From the NCBI GenBank assembly GCA_003142475.1, contig PLMK01000061.1:4027-39722 (forward strand): a DNA stretch of 35,696 bases. Direction: 5' to 3'. Positions 16,003 through 24,848 of this stretch are shown in pieces (within the stretch, counting starts at the first letter, position 1; each line of letters opens with the position of its first letter). This stretch comes from Ignavibacteriota bacterium (GTDB lineage: Bacteria > Bacteroidota > Ignavibacteria > UBA10030). The notes beneath the pieces are model-generated. The model made no database searches. It was not told the DNA's origin and worked only from the letters and a program-made list of their open reading frames with translations. The translations under genes were made by a program, and so were the position numbers.

Positions 16003-17769
16003 TTATTTAATTCGAATGTGCAGTTCATCTAATTGTTTCTGATCAACATTTGATGGCGCTTCGTCCATCAAAGACATGCCACTCGATGTTTTTGGGAAGG
16101 CAATTACATCACGGATGGATTTGCTTCCGGTCATCAGCATAATAATACGATCAAGTCCAAATGCAATTCCGCCATGAGGTGGCGCCCCATATTTAAATGC
16201 ATCCAATAAAAATCCAAATTTGGACTTTGCTTCTTCCGGTGCAATACCCATAAGACTAAACATCTTACTCTGCACTTCTTGTGTGTGAATACGAATACTG
16301 CCACCGGCAATTTCATTTCCGTTCAGGACTAAATCGTACGCCCGCGCTCGCGCTTTACCCGGCTCACTTTCCAATAACGATAAATCTTCGAACTTTGGTG
16401 CGGTAAACGGATGATGGACAGCGACAAATCTTTTTTCTTCTTCACTGTACTCTAGCAGTGGAAAATCTGTTACCCAAAGAAAATTCCATTTCCCTTCTGG
16501 AATGAGGTTCAACCGTTGTACCATCTCAAGACGAAGAGTTCCAAGAATGGTCAAAGCTTTTTGCCAAGTGCCAGAGATTAATAAAATAAGATCTCCAGGT
16601 TTTGCGTCAAACTTTTTCGCAAAAGCATTTGATTCTTCTTGCGTTATGAATTTCGCTGCGGAACATTCTACTTTATCTTCAGTTACTCTCAAATACACCA
16701 GACCGCCGGCTCCAAGCGATTTGACATAATCTGTCAAAACATCCAATTGACTTCTTGTGTACAAAGCAAGATTCGGAACGTTAATCCCCGCAACAATTCC
16801 ACCCTTTTTTACTATATCGCTAAAAACACGGAACCCTGATGCTTTGGCTATATCTGAATAATCGCGGATTTCTAAACCGAACCGCGTATCAGGCTTATCA
16901 CTTCCAAATCGTTCCATCGCTGTTTTATACGTCATTATTGGAAATGTCGATGGCACTTCATAATTCAGAATCGTTTTAAAAATATCAGCAATTGCCCCTT
17001 CAGTGATTTTCTGAATATCTTCTTCATCAGCAAACGACATCTCAACATCAATTTGTGTAAATTCCGGCTGGCGGTCGGCACGAAGATCTTCATCCCGGAA
17101 ACATTTTACAATTTGAAAATATCGATCGAATCCCGCTACCATCAAAATTTGTTTATAGGTTTGAGGAGATTGAGGCAGCGCGTAGAACTTTCCAGGGTGC
17201 AAGCGGCTTGGGACAAGGAAATCGCGCGCTCCTTCCGGTGTGCTCTTCATTAAGATTGGAGTTTCAATTTCAATAAAACCAATTCTATCGAAATACTTTC
17301 TCGCCACCTGATAAGTATTGTGCCGCATTATCAAATTGCTTTGCACCGAAGGTCGGCGTAAATCAAGATACCTGTATTTTAACCGCAGGTCTTCGTTAAT
17401 GTCCACATAATCATCTAGAGCAAATGGCGGTGTTTCAGCTTTATTAAGAATCGTTAGCTCATTGATATCGACTTCAACTTTTCCGGTAGATATCTCAAGA
17501 TTCTCTGTTTCTTTTGGCCGGATATTCACTAAACCCGTCACCGAAATGACATATTCCGATCGTAAAGATTTTGCAATTTCATGCGCACCTACATGCCTCT
17601 CTGGTGAAAACACAATTTGCGTCTTGCCATATCGATCCCGCAAATCAATAAAAATCAATCCGCCAAGATCACGACGCTTATCAACCCATCCCGTGAGTGT
17701 TACTGTTTTCCCGACATAGCTTTCTCTTAATTCACCGCACGTAACAGTTCTTTTTTTATATGTGCTCAA
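16003..17769 (-). CDS. aspS: Aspartyl-tRNA synthetase
   Basis: This 588-aa bacterial-type AspRS charges tRNA-Asp. It has an N-terminal OB anticodon-binding domain (residues 1-105, [17 protein letters not shown]) and class II catalytic motifs (motif 2 [18 protein letters not shown]; motif 3 [15 protein letters not shown]). The bacterial GAD insertion lies at about 280-410. In the anticodon domain it has D-L-G-G where many non-discriminating enzymes carry D-H-G-G, hinting at a discriminating enzyme, but this is weak evidence. The start codon is TTG, with GAGGA about 10 bases upstream and no better ATG. prfB follows after 68 bases on the same strand. Confidence 0.96.
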   Translation of the reverse strand: MSTYKKRTVTCGELRESYVGKTVTLTGWVDKRRDLGGLIFIDLRDRYGKTQIVFSPERHVGAHEIAKSLRSEYVISVTGLVNIRPKETENLEISTGKVEVDINELTILNKAETPPFALDDYVDINEDLRLKYRYLDLRRPSVQSNLIMRHNTYQVARKYFDRIGFIEIETPILMKSTPEGARDFLVPSRLHPGKFYALPQSPQTYKQILMVAGFDRYFQIVKCFRDEDLRADRQPEFTQIDVEMSFADEEDIQKITEGAIADIFKTILNYEVPSTFPIMTYKTAMERFGSDKPDTRFGLEIRDYSDIAKASGFRVFSDIVKKGGIVAGINVPNLALYTRSQLDVLTDYVKSLGAGGLVYLRVTEDKVECSAAKFITQEESNAFAKKFDAKPGDLILLISGTWQKALTILGTLRLEMVQRLNLIPEGKWNFLWVTDFPLLEYSEEEKRFVAVHHPFTAPKFEDLSLLESEPGKARARAYDLVLNGNEIAGGSIRIHTQEVQSKMFSLMGIAPEEAKSKFGFLLDAFKYGAPPHGGIAFGLDRIIMLMTGSKSIRDVIAFPKTSSGMSLMDEAPSNVDQKQLDELHIRIK

Positions 17770-17806
17770 TAATATACTATCCTCTTCTTAACTGTTTCCT
17801 GAAAAC

Positions 17807-17847
17807 AAAAAAAGCGAGAATTGCCGATAAAGCGCCTTGTTCTCGCT
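17807..17847 (-). terminator. Intrinsic terminator after trxA
   Basis: On the minus strand AGCGAGAA (17847-17840) pairs with TTCTCGCT (17820-17813) and is followed by a run of seven T. It separates dnaE-trxA from aspS-prfB-lol. Confidence 0.85.
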
Positions 17848-17865
17848 CGTATTATTTCGTTCAAT

Positions 17866-18189
17866 TCAATTCAAATGTTTTAACAATTTTTCAATAAGTG
17901 ATTTCTTTGGCGCCGCACCAACAATTTGTTCTATTACTTTTCCATCTTTGAAAACAAGGAGTGTTGGTATACTACGGATGCCGTATTGCATGGCAATCTG
18001 CTGTTGATTATCAACGTCCACTTTGCCGATTTTCAATTTGCTTTCGTATTCAATTGCAAGTTCTTCAACAATCGGTGCAATCATTTTACAGGGACCACAC
18101 CACACCGCCCAAAAATCAACAAGCACGGGCGTGTTTGCTTTCAGTACTTCCTGTTCAAAATTACTTTCGTTCAATTCAACTGGTTTCAT
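17866..18189 (-). CDS. trxA: Thioredoxin
   Basis: This 107-aa cytoplasmic disulfide reductase has the active site W30-C-G-P-C34, the buried Asp in VLVDFWA and the cis-proline in IRSIPTLLVFK. Length and architecture match canonical TrxA exactly. It starts 18 bases after the dnaE stop and ends at a good terminator, so it is the second gene of a dnaE-trxA unit. There is no signal peptide. Confidence 0.96.
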   Translation of the reverse strand: MKPVELNESNFEQEVLKANTPVLVDFWAVWCGPCKMIAPIVEELAIEYESKLKIGKVDVDNQQQIAMQYGIRSIPTLLVFKDGKVIEQIVGAAPKKSLIEKLLKHLN

Positions 18190-18207
18190 AAATGCAGTTC
18201 CTTTTTA

Positions 18208-21200
18208 TTATCCTCTTAAATGTACCGTTTCCTGCCCAAGAAGCTTTTTGACCGCATCCGTAAATTGCTGGCTTGGATCAACAGTGTACTTACGCGTTAA
18301 ATATATCGAATTGTTGCTTAATCCGCTACCAGAGAGATTCAAGAGACACTGGCATTTGCCTTGATTGCGTTCAATGAGCTTTACTAATTCAAATACATCT
18401 TTTTCCTTTATGATATCGAGATTCAAATCAATGATAATAGCTTTTGCATATTTCTTTCGCACATCATCTATACCTATGATTTCATTGACGATAACTTTTA
18501 TAGCTTCTTCATTACCATCATTCTTCCCTATCATCATAACGATGGAACCTACTTGAAGAAGCGCGGCATATTTTTGAAATGCATCCGCAAACACAATACA
18601 ATCTGCTTTACCCGTAAAATCTTCGATCGTAACAAACGCCATGGTTCTATTGCGTTTATCTATTTTCTTTTTGATATCAGCAATGATACCGCATACATGG
18701 AGCGTGGAATTTGGCTTTACAGAATCTGCTTCACCTAATTTTGCCGTTGATAATCCATCGATCTCATCACGATATTTCAACAAGGGATGACCAGACACAT
18801 AAAATCCCAGCACAGTTTTCTCACGCGAAAGTTTTTCTGTTTCGGGCCAGTCTGGGACAGTACGAAACATTGGACGATTTGTAACTTTCGCGCCGCCAAG
18901 ATCGAACAAATTTGATTGTCCTTTTTCAATTTGTTCCTGCAGATCCTGTCCGTACGCTATTGCAGCTTCAACATTACCAAATATCTGTGCACGATTATTA
19001 TGAAGGGAATCAAATGCTCCTGATTGAATAAGTCCTTCAATCGTTTTCTTATTTGCTAAACGCAAATCGACACGTACACAGAAATCAAAAATATCTTTGA
19101 ATCGCCCCTTCTCGCTTCGTGCTTTCACAATTTGTTCTACAGCACCTGTACCGACATTTTTAATGGCACTTAATCCAAAACGAATTCCTTTTGGTGTAAC
19201 GACAAAGTTGACACCGCTTTCATTAACGTCAGGAGGAAGAACATCAATCCCAAGTTTTCTGCATTCATCAATAAGCACCACTATTTTATCGGTGTTATCC
19301 ATTTCACTGGAAAGCGTTGCAGCCATATATTCAGCTGGATAGTGCGCCTTTAGATACGCTGTTTGATAAGCAAGTACAGAGTATGCAACACTATGCGACT
19401 TGTTGAAACCATAGGAGGCAAATTTTTCAATCAAGTCAAATATTTCTGCTGCAATTTTTCGTTCGATATTTTTTGTGACTGCATTCTCTACAAATTCTTT
19501 CTTCTGTTTAGCCATCAACTCTTTATCTTTTTTGCCCATCGCACGTCGAAGTAAATCTGCTTGTGAAAGGCTAAGTCCGCCGATTTCACTGGCAATTTTT
19601 ATTACCTGCTCTTGATATACTATGACACCATAGGTCTCGCGAAGAATTGGTTCAAGCTTCGGGTGGAGGTAGGAGATTTTCTGCTTACCATTTTTTCTAT
19701 CGATAAAGTCAGGTATATTTTCCATTGGACCCGGACGATAGAGTGCATTCATCGCTACAAGATCATGAATAGATGTTGGCTTAAGCTTACGTAAATAATC
19801 CTGCATACCGGTACTTTCAAACTGAAACAGTGCCACCGTCTGTCCCCGTGTGAATAGTTCCAAAGTTTTTTGATCTGCCTCTGGAATTTTAGATAAATTC
19901 AATTTTATTCCATGTCCTTGTTCAATCATCTTGAGGGCATCATCTATCACAGTCAGTGTACGCAAACCAAGAAAATCCATCTTGAGAAGACCGGCATCTT
20001 CAAGATCTTTCATATTGTATTGGGTCATTGAATCAGTCTGCGGAGTTTTGTACATCGGCACATAATCGCTAATGTCTCCGGGGGCAATTACAACGCCGGC
20101 TGCATGGGTTGAAAGATTACGGTTCATTCCTTCAAGCACTTTTGCTGTATCAATCAATAGTTTTATCTTATCATCAGAGCTTTGATTTACCCATTTAAGA
20201 TCCGGGACATTTTTTAGCGCATCTTCAATGCGCGTTACTTTTCCTTGAACAACTGGAATTTGCTTTGTGATAGAATCGATGACGGATAATTGAATACCGA
20301 GAACTCTGCCAACATCCTTAAGCGCGGCGCGCGACGACATTGTACCAAATGTCGCAATCTGCGCAACTGATTTTTCACCGTACTTTTGTTTTACATACTC
20401 GATCACCTTCTCACGTTTGTTATCTGCAAAATCTATATCGATGTCAGGCATAGAAACACGATCGGGATTAAGAAATCGTTCAAAAAGTAAATCATATTTG
20501 AGTGGATCGACATCTGTGATGCCTAGCGCATAAGAAACGATGCTTCCTGCAGCACTTCCCCTGCCTGGACCGACGGGGACATCCATCGAACGTGCAGCAT
20601 TTATAAAATCCTGGACAATGAGAAAATATCCAGCATATCCCATGTTCTTGATAACTTCTATTTCATGAACAACCCTCTCTTCAATTTCTTTCGTAATCGG
20701 ATCATATCTTTTCGCAATTCCCTCTCGTACGAGCTTTTCAAAGTATTCATTTGGATCGGAGATACCGGATTCCAGCGGAATGGGAAAAGCCGGCATATGA
20801 TTCTTCTTCAATTCAATTTGTAAATCGCATTTATTCACAATCTCTAGAGTTGATTCAATCGCTTCAGGATATTCTTTGAAGAGCTCAACCATTTCTGCCT
20901 GCGATTTAAAATAAAGCTGATCAGTCTGATAGCGGAGCTTTTGATAGTCCGGTATGTTGGTACTGCTCGCTTCCGGTATATACAGCATGATATTGTGCGG
21001 AATAGCATGCTCTTGTTTGATATAATGGCAATCATTGGTTGCCACAAGTTTTATGCCAAGTTCACGCGCAATTTTCGGTGCACCAGTAAGGATTGCTTGT
21101 TCTGTTTGCAATCCATGATTTTGTATTTCAATGTAAAAATCATCACCAAATATATTTTTATAGATTGATGCATACTCTACTGCTTCATCATAATTACCAT

Positions 21201-21669
21201 TCACAAGCTGTTCACCAACGATACCCGCTGGACAAGCAGAAGTTACAATGATTCCTTCGTGATACTTTACTAAAACTTCTATATCAATACGCGGTTTAAA
21301 ATAGAATCCTTCCGTATGCCCGATCGTACATAAGCGGATCAAATTCTTGTACCCTACTATATTCTTTGCCAGCAGGACGATGTGGTTGTAAATGCCCCTT
21401 CCCTCACCCTTGCTCATCCGGTTTGTATCTACCTTTTTTTCAAACCGGCTTCCTTTGGTAACGATATACGCTTCACATCCAATGATTGGTTTGACACCAG
21501 CTTTTGTAGCTCTTTTATAAAATTCAATCGCCCCGAACAGAACACCGTGATCTGTAATCGCTACCGCCGACATATTGTCCGCTACAGCAGCGTTCACAAG
21601 ACTTTGAACCGTTGCCGCTCCGTCAAGAAGACTGTAGTGCGTGTGATTATGGAGATGAACAAATTGCAT
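18208..21669 (-). CDS. dnaE: DNA polymerase III alpha subunit
   Basis: This 1153-aa replicative polymerase has an N-terminal PHP domain starting HLHNHTHYSLLDG (5-17), the palm motif GPGRGSAAGS (367-376) and catalytic aspartates in PDIDIDF (408-414). A fingers region with NALYRPGPMENIPDF follows, then a helix-hairpin-helix region near residue 850 and an OB fold near 1000 (VCGIIADIKKKIDKRNRTMAF). The length is typical for DnaE1. No 3'-5' exonuclease domain is fused. The ATG agrees with the conserved MQFVHLHNHT start. Confidence 0.97.
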   Translation of the reverse strand: MQFVHLHNHTHYSLLDGAATVQSLVNAAVADNMSAVAITDHGVLFGAIEFYKRATKAGVKPIIGCEAYIVTKGSRFEKKVDTNRMSKGEGRGIYNHIVLLAKNIVGYKNLIRLCTIGHTEGFYFKPRIDIEVLVKYHEGIIVTSACPAGIVGEQLVNGNYDEAVEYASIYKNIFGDDFYIEIQNHGLQTEQAILTGAPKIARELGIKLVATNDCHYIKQEHAIPHNIMLYIPEASSTNIPDYQKLRYQTDQLYFKSQAEMVELFKEYPEAIESTLEIVNKCDLQIELKKNHMPAFPIPLESGISDPNEYFEKLVREGIAKRYDPITKEIEERVVHEIEVIKNMGYAGYFLIVQDFINAARSMDVPVGPGRGSAAGSIVSYALGITDVDPLKYDLLFERFLNPDRVSMPDIDIDFADNKREKVIEYVKQKYGEKSVAQIATFGTMSSRAALKDVGRVLGIQLSVIDSITKQIPVVQGKVTRIEDALKNVPDLKWVNQSSDDKIKLLIDTAKVLEGMNRNLSTHAAGVVIAPGDISDYVPMYKTPQTDSMTQYNMKDLEDAGLLKMDFLGLRTLTVIDDALKMIEQGHGIKLNLSKIPEADQKTLELFTRGQTVALFQFESTGMQDYLRKLKPTSIHDLVAMNALYRPGPMENIPDFIDRKNGKQKISYLHPKLEPILRETYGVIVYQEQVIKIASEIGGLSLSQADLLRRAMGKKDKELMAKQKKEFVENAVTKNIERKIAAEIFDLIEKFASYGFNKSHSVAYSVLAYQTAYLKAHYPAEYMAATLSSEMDNTDKIVVLIDECRKLGIDVLPPDVNESGVNFVVTPKGIRFGLSAIKNVGTGAVEQIVKARSEKGRFKDIFDFCVRVDLRLANKKTIEGLIQSGAFDSLHNNRAQIFGNVEAAIAYGQDLQEQIEKGQSNLFDLGGAKVTNRPMFRTVPDWPETEKLSREKTVLGFYVSGHPLLKYRDEIDGLSTAKLGEADSVKPNSTLHVCGIIADIKKKIDKRNRTMAFVTIEDFTGKADCIVFADAFQKYAALLQVGSIVMMIGKNDGNEEAIKVIVNEIIGIDDVRKKYAKAIIIDLNLDIIKEKDVFELVKLIERNQGKCQCLLNLSGSGLSNNSIYLTRKYTVDPSQQFTDAVKKLLGQETVHLRG

Positions 21670-21788
21670 TCTACGTGTTAACCAATGATTACATGTGGTA
21701 AGAATATCTAGCGCTGATTACTTTTAATTAGATGGTAAAGTGGACAACCAATATTTTCATTAAAGTTATTTTTGATATGAATGAGATT

Positions 21789-23483
21789 CTATTCCGCCAA
21801 TAGTTTTATTATTTCTGCGCTCGCATCCTCGAGTTTTACCATTATCCGCTCGCCTGTTTTGCGTCGTTTAATTTCAATTTGACCGTTTTTCAATCCTTTG
21901 TCGCCCACAATTACTTGAAACGGCATACCGAGCAAATCTGCATCTTTGAATTTGAATCCCGGAGTGATATTTGTGCGATCATCTAATAGAACATCAATAC
22001 CGGCTTTAGTGAGTTCGCCATACATTTTTTCAGAAACTTCTGCGACATCCTTGCTATTCATGTTCACAGCGATTAGATGGATTTGGTACGGAGCCAGCGC
22101 TTTATTCCAGATAATACCGTCCTTGTCATGATTTTGTTCAATATAACAAGCAACTATACGTTCCATACCGATCCCATAACTGCCCATAATCACTGGCTGT
22201 GCTTTGCCGCTTTCATCAAGATATGTTATGTTGAGCGTGTCAGAGTATTTTGTGCCGAGCTTGAATATATGTCCAAGTTCTATAGCGTTAGAAATTTTTA
22301 ACGCTCCCGAACATTTGGGACATGGTTCACCAACTTCAATAGAACGCAAGTCATAGTACTCTTCAACTTTTGCATCACGAGCCAGATCGATATTGGCGAT
22401 ATGATAATCATTTTTATTTGCACCGCTGATGAGTCCGTTCATTCCTTCCAATCGTTTATCGGCAATGATTCGAAAACCTCTCAAGTTGACGGGACCAATA
22501 GAGCCGCCATCTGCACCTGTGAGCGACAGAAGTTCCTCTGCTCCCATCGGTGCAATATCTCCACCACCCAACGCAGCAGTAAGTTTCGATTCGTTTAGTT
22601 GATCGTTTCCCATCATTAGAATAAGAAGCGGTTTACCGTTATGCCTGTACACAAGTGATTTTGCGAATCGGGATTGATCGGTTTTCAAGAAGTCCACAAG
22701 TTGATCAATTGTTTTTACATTGGGAGTGTGAATTTCTTTCGTCGGCTCGCTTTTTTCTACGCGCTTAGCTTTAGGCAAATTAGATGTTGCAACTTCTAAG
22801 TTTGCCGCATATCCACACTTTGGACAGAGCGCGGTTGTGTCTTCACCGAATTCGGATTCGATCATAAATTCTTGCGAACCTGTTCCGCCCATTGCGCCAC
22901 TAGATGCTCCGACAATAAAGTACTTGATGCCGCATCGTGTAAATATTTTTTTGTACGCTTCGGCATGTGCATCATAGCTTTTATCTAAATCTTCCCAAGA
23001 ACGATCCAGTGAATATGCGTCTTTCATTATAAACTGGCGACCACGAAGTACTCCAGAACGCGGACGCGGTTCATTTCTAAATTTAGTTTGTATCTGGTAC
23101 CAAGTCTGCGGCAAATCTTTGTAGGATTGAATATGCATGCTTGCGATATAGCCAATAACTTCCTCGTGTGTCGGCGCAAGTACTAAATCCCGCTCCTTAA
23201 TGCTGAGAATAAAATTCGGTATATTGCGTCTTCCGGACTGAATCCAAAGTGATTCCGGATTTAGTGCAGGGAGCAATAATTCCTGCCCACCGATGGCATT
23301 CATCTCTTCGCGTACGATATTCATCGCATTCGTAATGACACGCAAACCAAGCGGCAAGTAGGAATAAACGCCTGCTGTTAACTGTCGCATCATTCCAGCG
23401 CGCATCATCAATTGGTGGCTTGGAATATTAGCATCTGCAGGTACTTCTTTTAGGGTAGGAATAAACGCTTTACTGATTTTCAT
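21789..23483 (-). CDS. proS: Prolyl-tRNA synthetase (bacterial type with editing domain)
   Basis: This 564-aa class II enzyme charges tRNA-Pro. The catalytic core carries motif 1-like LPLGLRVI, motif 2 TKFRNEPRPRSGVLRGRQF and motif 3 GSYGIGMERIVACYIEQ. The INS editing domain is inserted at about residues 230-390 (DQLVDFLKT...GGDIAPMGAEELLSLTGADGGSIGPV), which marks the long bacterial form. A C-terminal anticodon domain follows. It lies between tRNA-Arg upstream and dnaE 119 bases downstream, all on the same strand; that gap holds no gene. Confidence 0.96.
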   Translation of the reverse strand: MKISKAFIPTLKEVPADANIPSHQLMMRAGMMRQLTAGVYSYLPLGLRVITNAMNIVREEMNAIGGQELLLPALNPESLWIQSGRRNIPNFILSIKERDLVLAPTHEEVIGYIASMHIQSYKDLPQTWYQIQTKFRNEPRPRSGVLRGRQFIMKDAYSLDRSWEDLDKSYDAHAEAYKKIFTRCGIKYFIVGASSGAMGGTGSQEFMIESEFGEDTTALCPKCGYAANLEVATSNLPKAKRVEKSEPTKEIHTPNVKTIDQLVDFLKTDQSRFAKSLVYRHNGKPLLILMMGNDQLNESKLTAALGGGDIAPMGAEELLSLTGADGGSIGPVNLRGFRIIADKRLEGMNGLISGANKNDYHIANIDLARDAKVEEYYDLRSIEVGEPCPKCSGALKISNAIELGHIFKLGTKYSDTLNITYLDESGKAQPVIMGSYGIGMERIVACYIEQNHDKDGIIWNKALAPYQIHLIAVNMNSKDVAEVSEKMYGELTKAGIDVLLDDRTNITPGFKFKDADLLGMPFQVIVGDKGLKNGQIEIKRRKTGERIMVKLEDASAEIIKLLAE

Positions 23484-23526
23484 AGAATCATTCTAAATTT
23501 TATGATAGATATTAATCTTAATAAGT

Positions 23527-23567
23527 AAAAAGCCAATTGCGAAGTAATTGAGCATTCGGCAATTGGC
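23527..23567 (-). terminator. Terminator after tRNA-Arg
   Basis: On the minus strand GCCAATTGC (23567-23559) and GCAATTGGC (23540-23532) form a 9-bp stem, extended inside by GAA/TTC across a bulge, followed by five T. It lies 12 bases past the tRNA end. Confidence 0.7.
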
Positions 23568-23578
23568 AACGAATTCTG

Positions 23579-23652
23579 TACCCCCGAGAGGAGTCGAACC
23601 TCCGACCAACGGTTTAGGAAACCGCTGCTCTATCCATCTGAGCTACGGGGGC
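23579..23652 (-). tRNA. tRNA-Arg (anticodon CCT)
   Basis: The full cloverleaf is readable: acceptor GCCCCCG with CGGGGGT, TA at 8-9, D arm GCTC/GAGC, anticodon arm GCGGT-TTCCTAA-ACCGT and T arm GGAGG-TTCGACT-CCTCT. The discriminator is A. The 1-72 pair is a G-U wobble. CCA is not encoded. It decodes AGG arginine codons. Remnants of a tyrosine integrase lie just beyond its 5' side. Confidence 0.95.
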
Positions 23653-23755
23653 GTTGATTTTATCCTGAATTCGATGACCATTTTCTCAACTGCAAATGAA
23701 TAATACGAAAGATTAGAGATTGATGCAATTTGGCCGACAAGTTGGATAATGTTGT

Positions 23756-23926
23756 TTAAACACTAATCATAAACATTCCAGCCAAAACATTTACTTCTCT
23801 ATGAAGTTGTTCAGGCTGTAAATGTGAATACACTTCAGTTGTCTTGCTTGTAGAGTGCCCTAAAAGTTTTTGAACTGCAAATAGAGGTACACTCTTCTTT
23901 GCAGAACGTGAAGCAAATATTAACTG
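23756..23926 (-). pseudogene. C-terminal remnant of a phage-type tyrosine integrase
   Basis: About 53 codons remain. They read F-A-S-R-S...VPLFAVQKLLGHS, then TTEVYSHL with the catalytic His and Tyr, and a normal stop. The upstream catalytic Arg and the core domain are absent, and the frame dissolves near 23930. It resembles XerC/D-like phage or island integrases rather than the integron integrase. Its position about 100 bases from tRNA-Arg suggests the scar of a lost mobile element. Confidence 0.8.
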
Positions 23927-23937
23927 GGGGGATAAAA

Positions 23938-24033
23938 CTATAATTTCCTTTTCACTTTTGCAGGTACTTCGGCGACGATTGTGTTGGAAGGAACACCCTT
24001 TGTGACAACACTTCCGGCTCCGACGATTGCGCG
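23938..24033 (-). pseudogene. C-terminal remnant of a hexapeptide-repeat acyltransferase
   Basis: The frame reads R-A-I-V-G-A-G-S-V-V-T-K-G-V-P, then N-T-I-V-A-E-V-P-A-K-V and a stop, the characteristic end of left-handed beta-helix acetyltransferases such as sugar O-acetyltransferases. Everything upstream of the last 31 codons is missing. 24034-24157 shows nothing I can identify. Confidence 0.75.
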
Positions 24034-24157
24034 AAATCTATTAACATTCTCTTATTGAACGAGCAACCATTCTTGATGCCACATTTATCCCACATCTTCG
24101 TCACTAGTACATCGCAATTGACACGATAAAAGAAAATCACTATACTCCTTAGTGATA

Positions 24158-24190
24158 TTGATTGTTACTTTCATATACTCTATAATTTTG
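24158..24190 (+). promoter_or_regulatory. Promoter giving a near-leaderless lipoprotein mRNA
   Basis: TTGATT (24158-24163), 17 bases, then TATAAT (24181-24186) fits a classical promoter. The overlapping TAATTTTG (24183-24190), 18 bases after TTG at 24162, fits the Bacteroidota TAnnTTTG form. Either way transcription should start within a few bases of the ATG at 24196. Confidence 0.5.
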
Positions 24191-24195
24191 TGAAA

Positions 24196-24741
24196 ATGAC
24201 CCGACATTTAAAACTTTATTCCAGTATTCTTTTTTTGATAGTGCCCATTATCTTTTTCGGATGCAAAAAAGATGACGGTGTATCGACAACTCCGAGTAAC
24301 ATTGATCCCGTTCTCATTGGCGCGTGGTACGCTCCGGCATATATTATTGGCTTTGACGTATCCAGTAATGGTTCAGTAAGAACTCTTGTCGTAGATTCAT
24401 TTGGAAAACTCATCTACGCATCTCCTCAGTTGGATTCTATTCCCCTTGCCATTTCGCTTGTTGAGGCCAAAAACGAAAATCTTAAGGCATATGTCTATTA
24501 TATGCAATCCGGAAAAGAAGACACTATCCTTACACCGGGAACTTATATTCTTTCAACTGATGCCAATACTCTGTCTATTACCATCCCTGATCCACGATTC
24601 CCTGGCCAACAAGTTACTATCGAATTTAAAAGAACCACAGTTGGTACCGACGTTAACCAATTATTTGCCTTTTTCCAAAGAGAAACCCGCGCAATCCTCC
24701 AGAAGACTGGATCTGTATTCCACATCCCAAAATATTCGTAA
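24196..24741 (+). CDS. Putative surface lipoprotein, unknown function
   Basis: This 181-aa protein has a lipoprotein signal (IIFFGC) followed by KKDDG; lysine and acidic residues after the Cys resemble the lipoprotein export signal described for surface lipoproteins of Bacteroidota. The mature part (IGAWYAPAYIIGF..., TYILSTDANTLSI) resembles small lipocalin-like/immunoglobulin-like Bacteroidota lipoproteins, but I do not recognise a family. A GTG at 24190 is in frame, but it lies inside the likely promoter, so ATG 24196 is preferred. It is convergent with the cohesin gene. Confidence 0.65.
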   Translation: MTRHLKLYSSILFLIVPIIFFGCKKDDGVSTTPSNIDPVLIGAWYAPAYIIGFDVSSNGSVRTLVVDSFGKLIYASPQLDSIPLAISLVEAKNENLKAYVYYMQSGKEDTILTPGTYILSTDANTLSITIPDPRFPGQQVTIEFKRTTVGTDVNQLFAFFQRETRAILQKTGSVFHIPKYS

Positions 24742-24774
24742 CGACTTCTAATTTTGAAATCCAAATTAAAGAAC

Positions 24775-24816
24775 AAATAAAAAAGCAGAGCTACTTTCTT
24801 CTCAGCAGCTCTGCTT
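24775..24816 (-). terminator. Terminator after the cohesin gene
   Basis: AAGCAGAGCT (24783-24792) pairs with AGCTCTGCTT (24807-24816), a perfect 10-bp stem with a 14-base loop. On the minus strand a T-rich run follows (24782-24775). On the plus strand only a short TTTT follows after a gap, so it may serve both convergent genes but favours the minus strand. Confidence 0.8.
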
Positions 24817-24848
24817 CGGCTTTTCATATCAAACGCTGTAATATAAAA

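Noticed and set aside
23952-24140. 62-codon minus-strand ORF
   Set aside because: It crosses the acyltransferase remnant in another frame, so it cannot be the ancestral gene; no recognisable domain.
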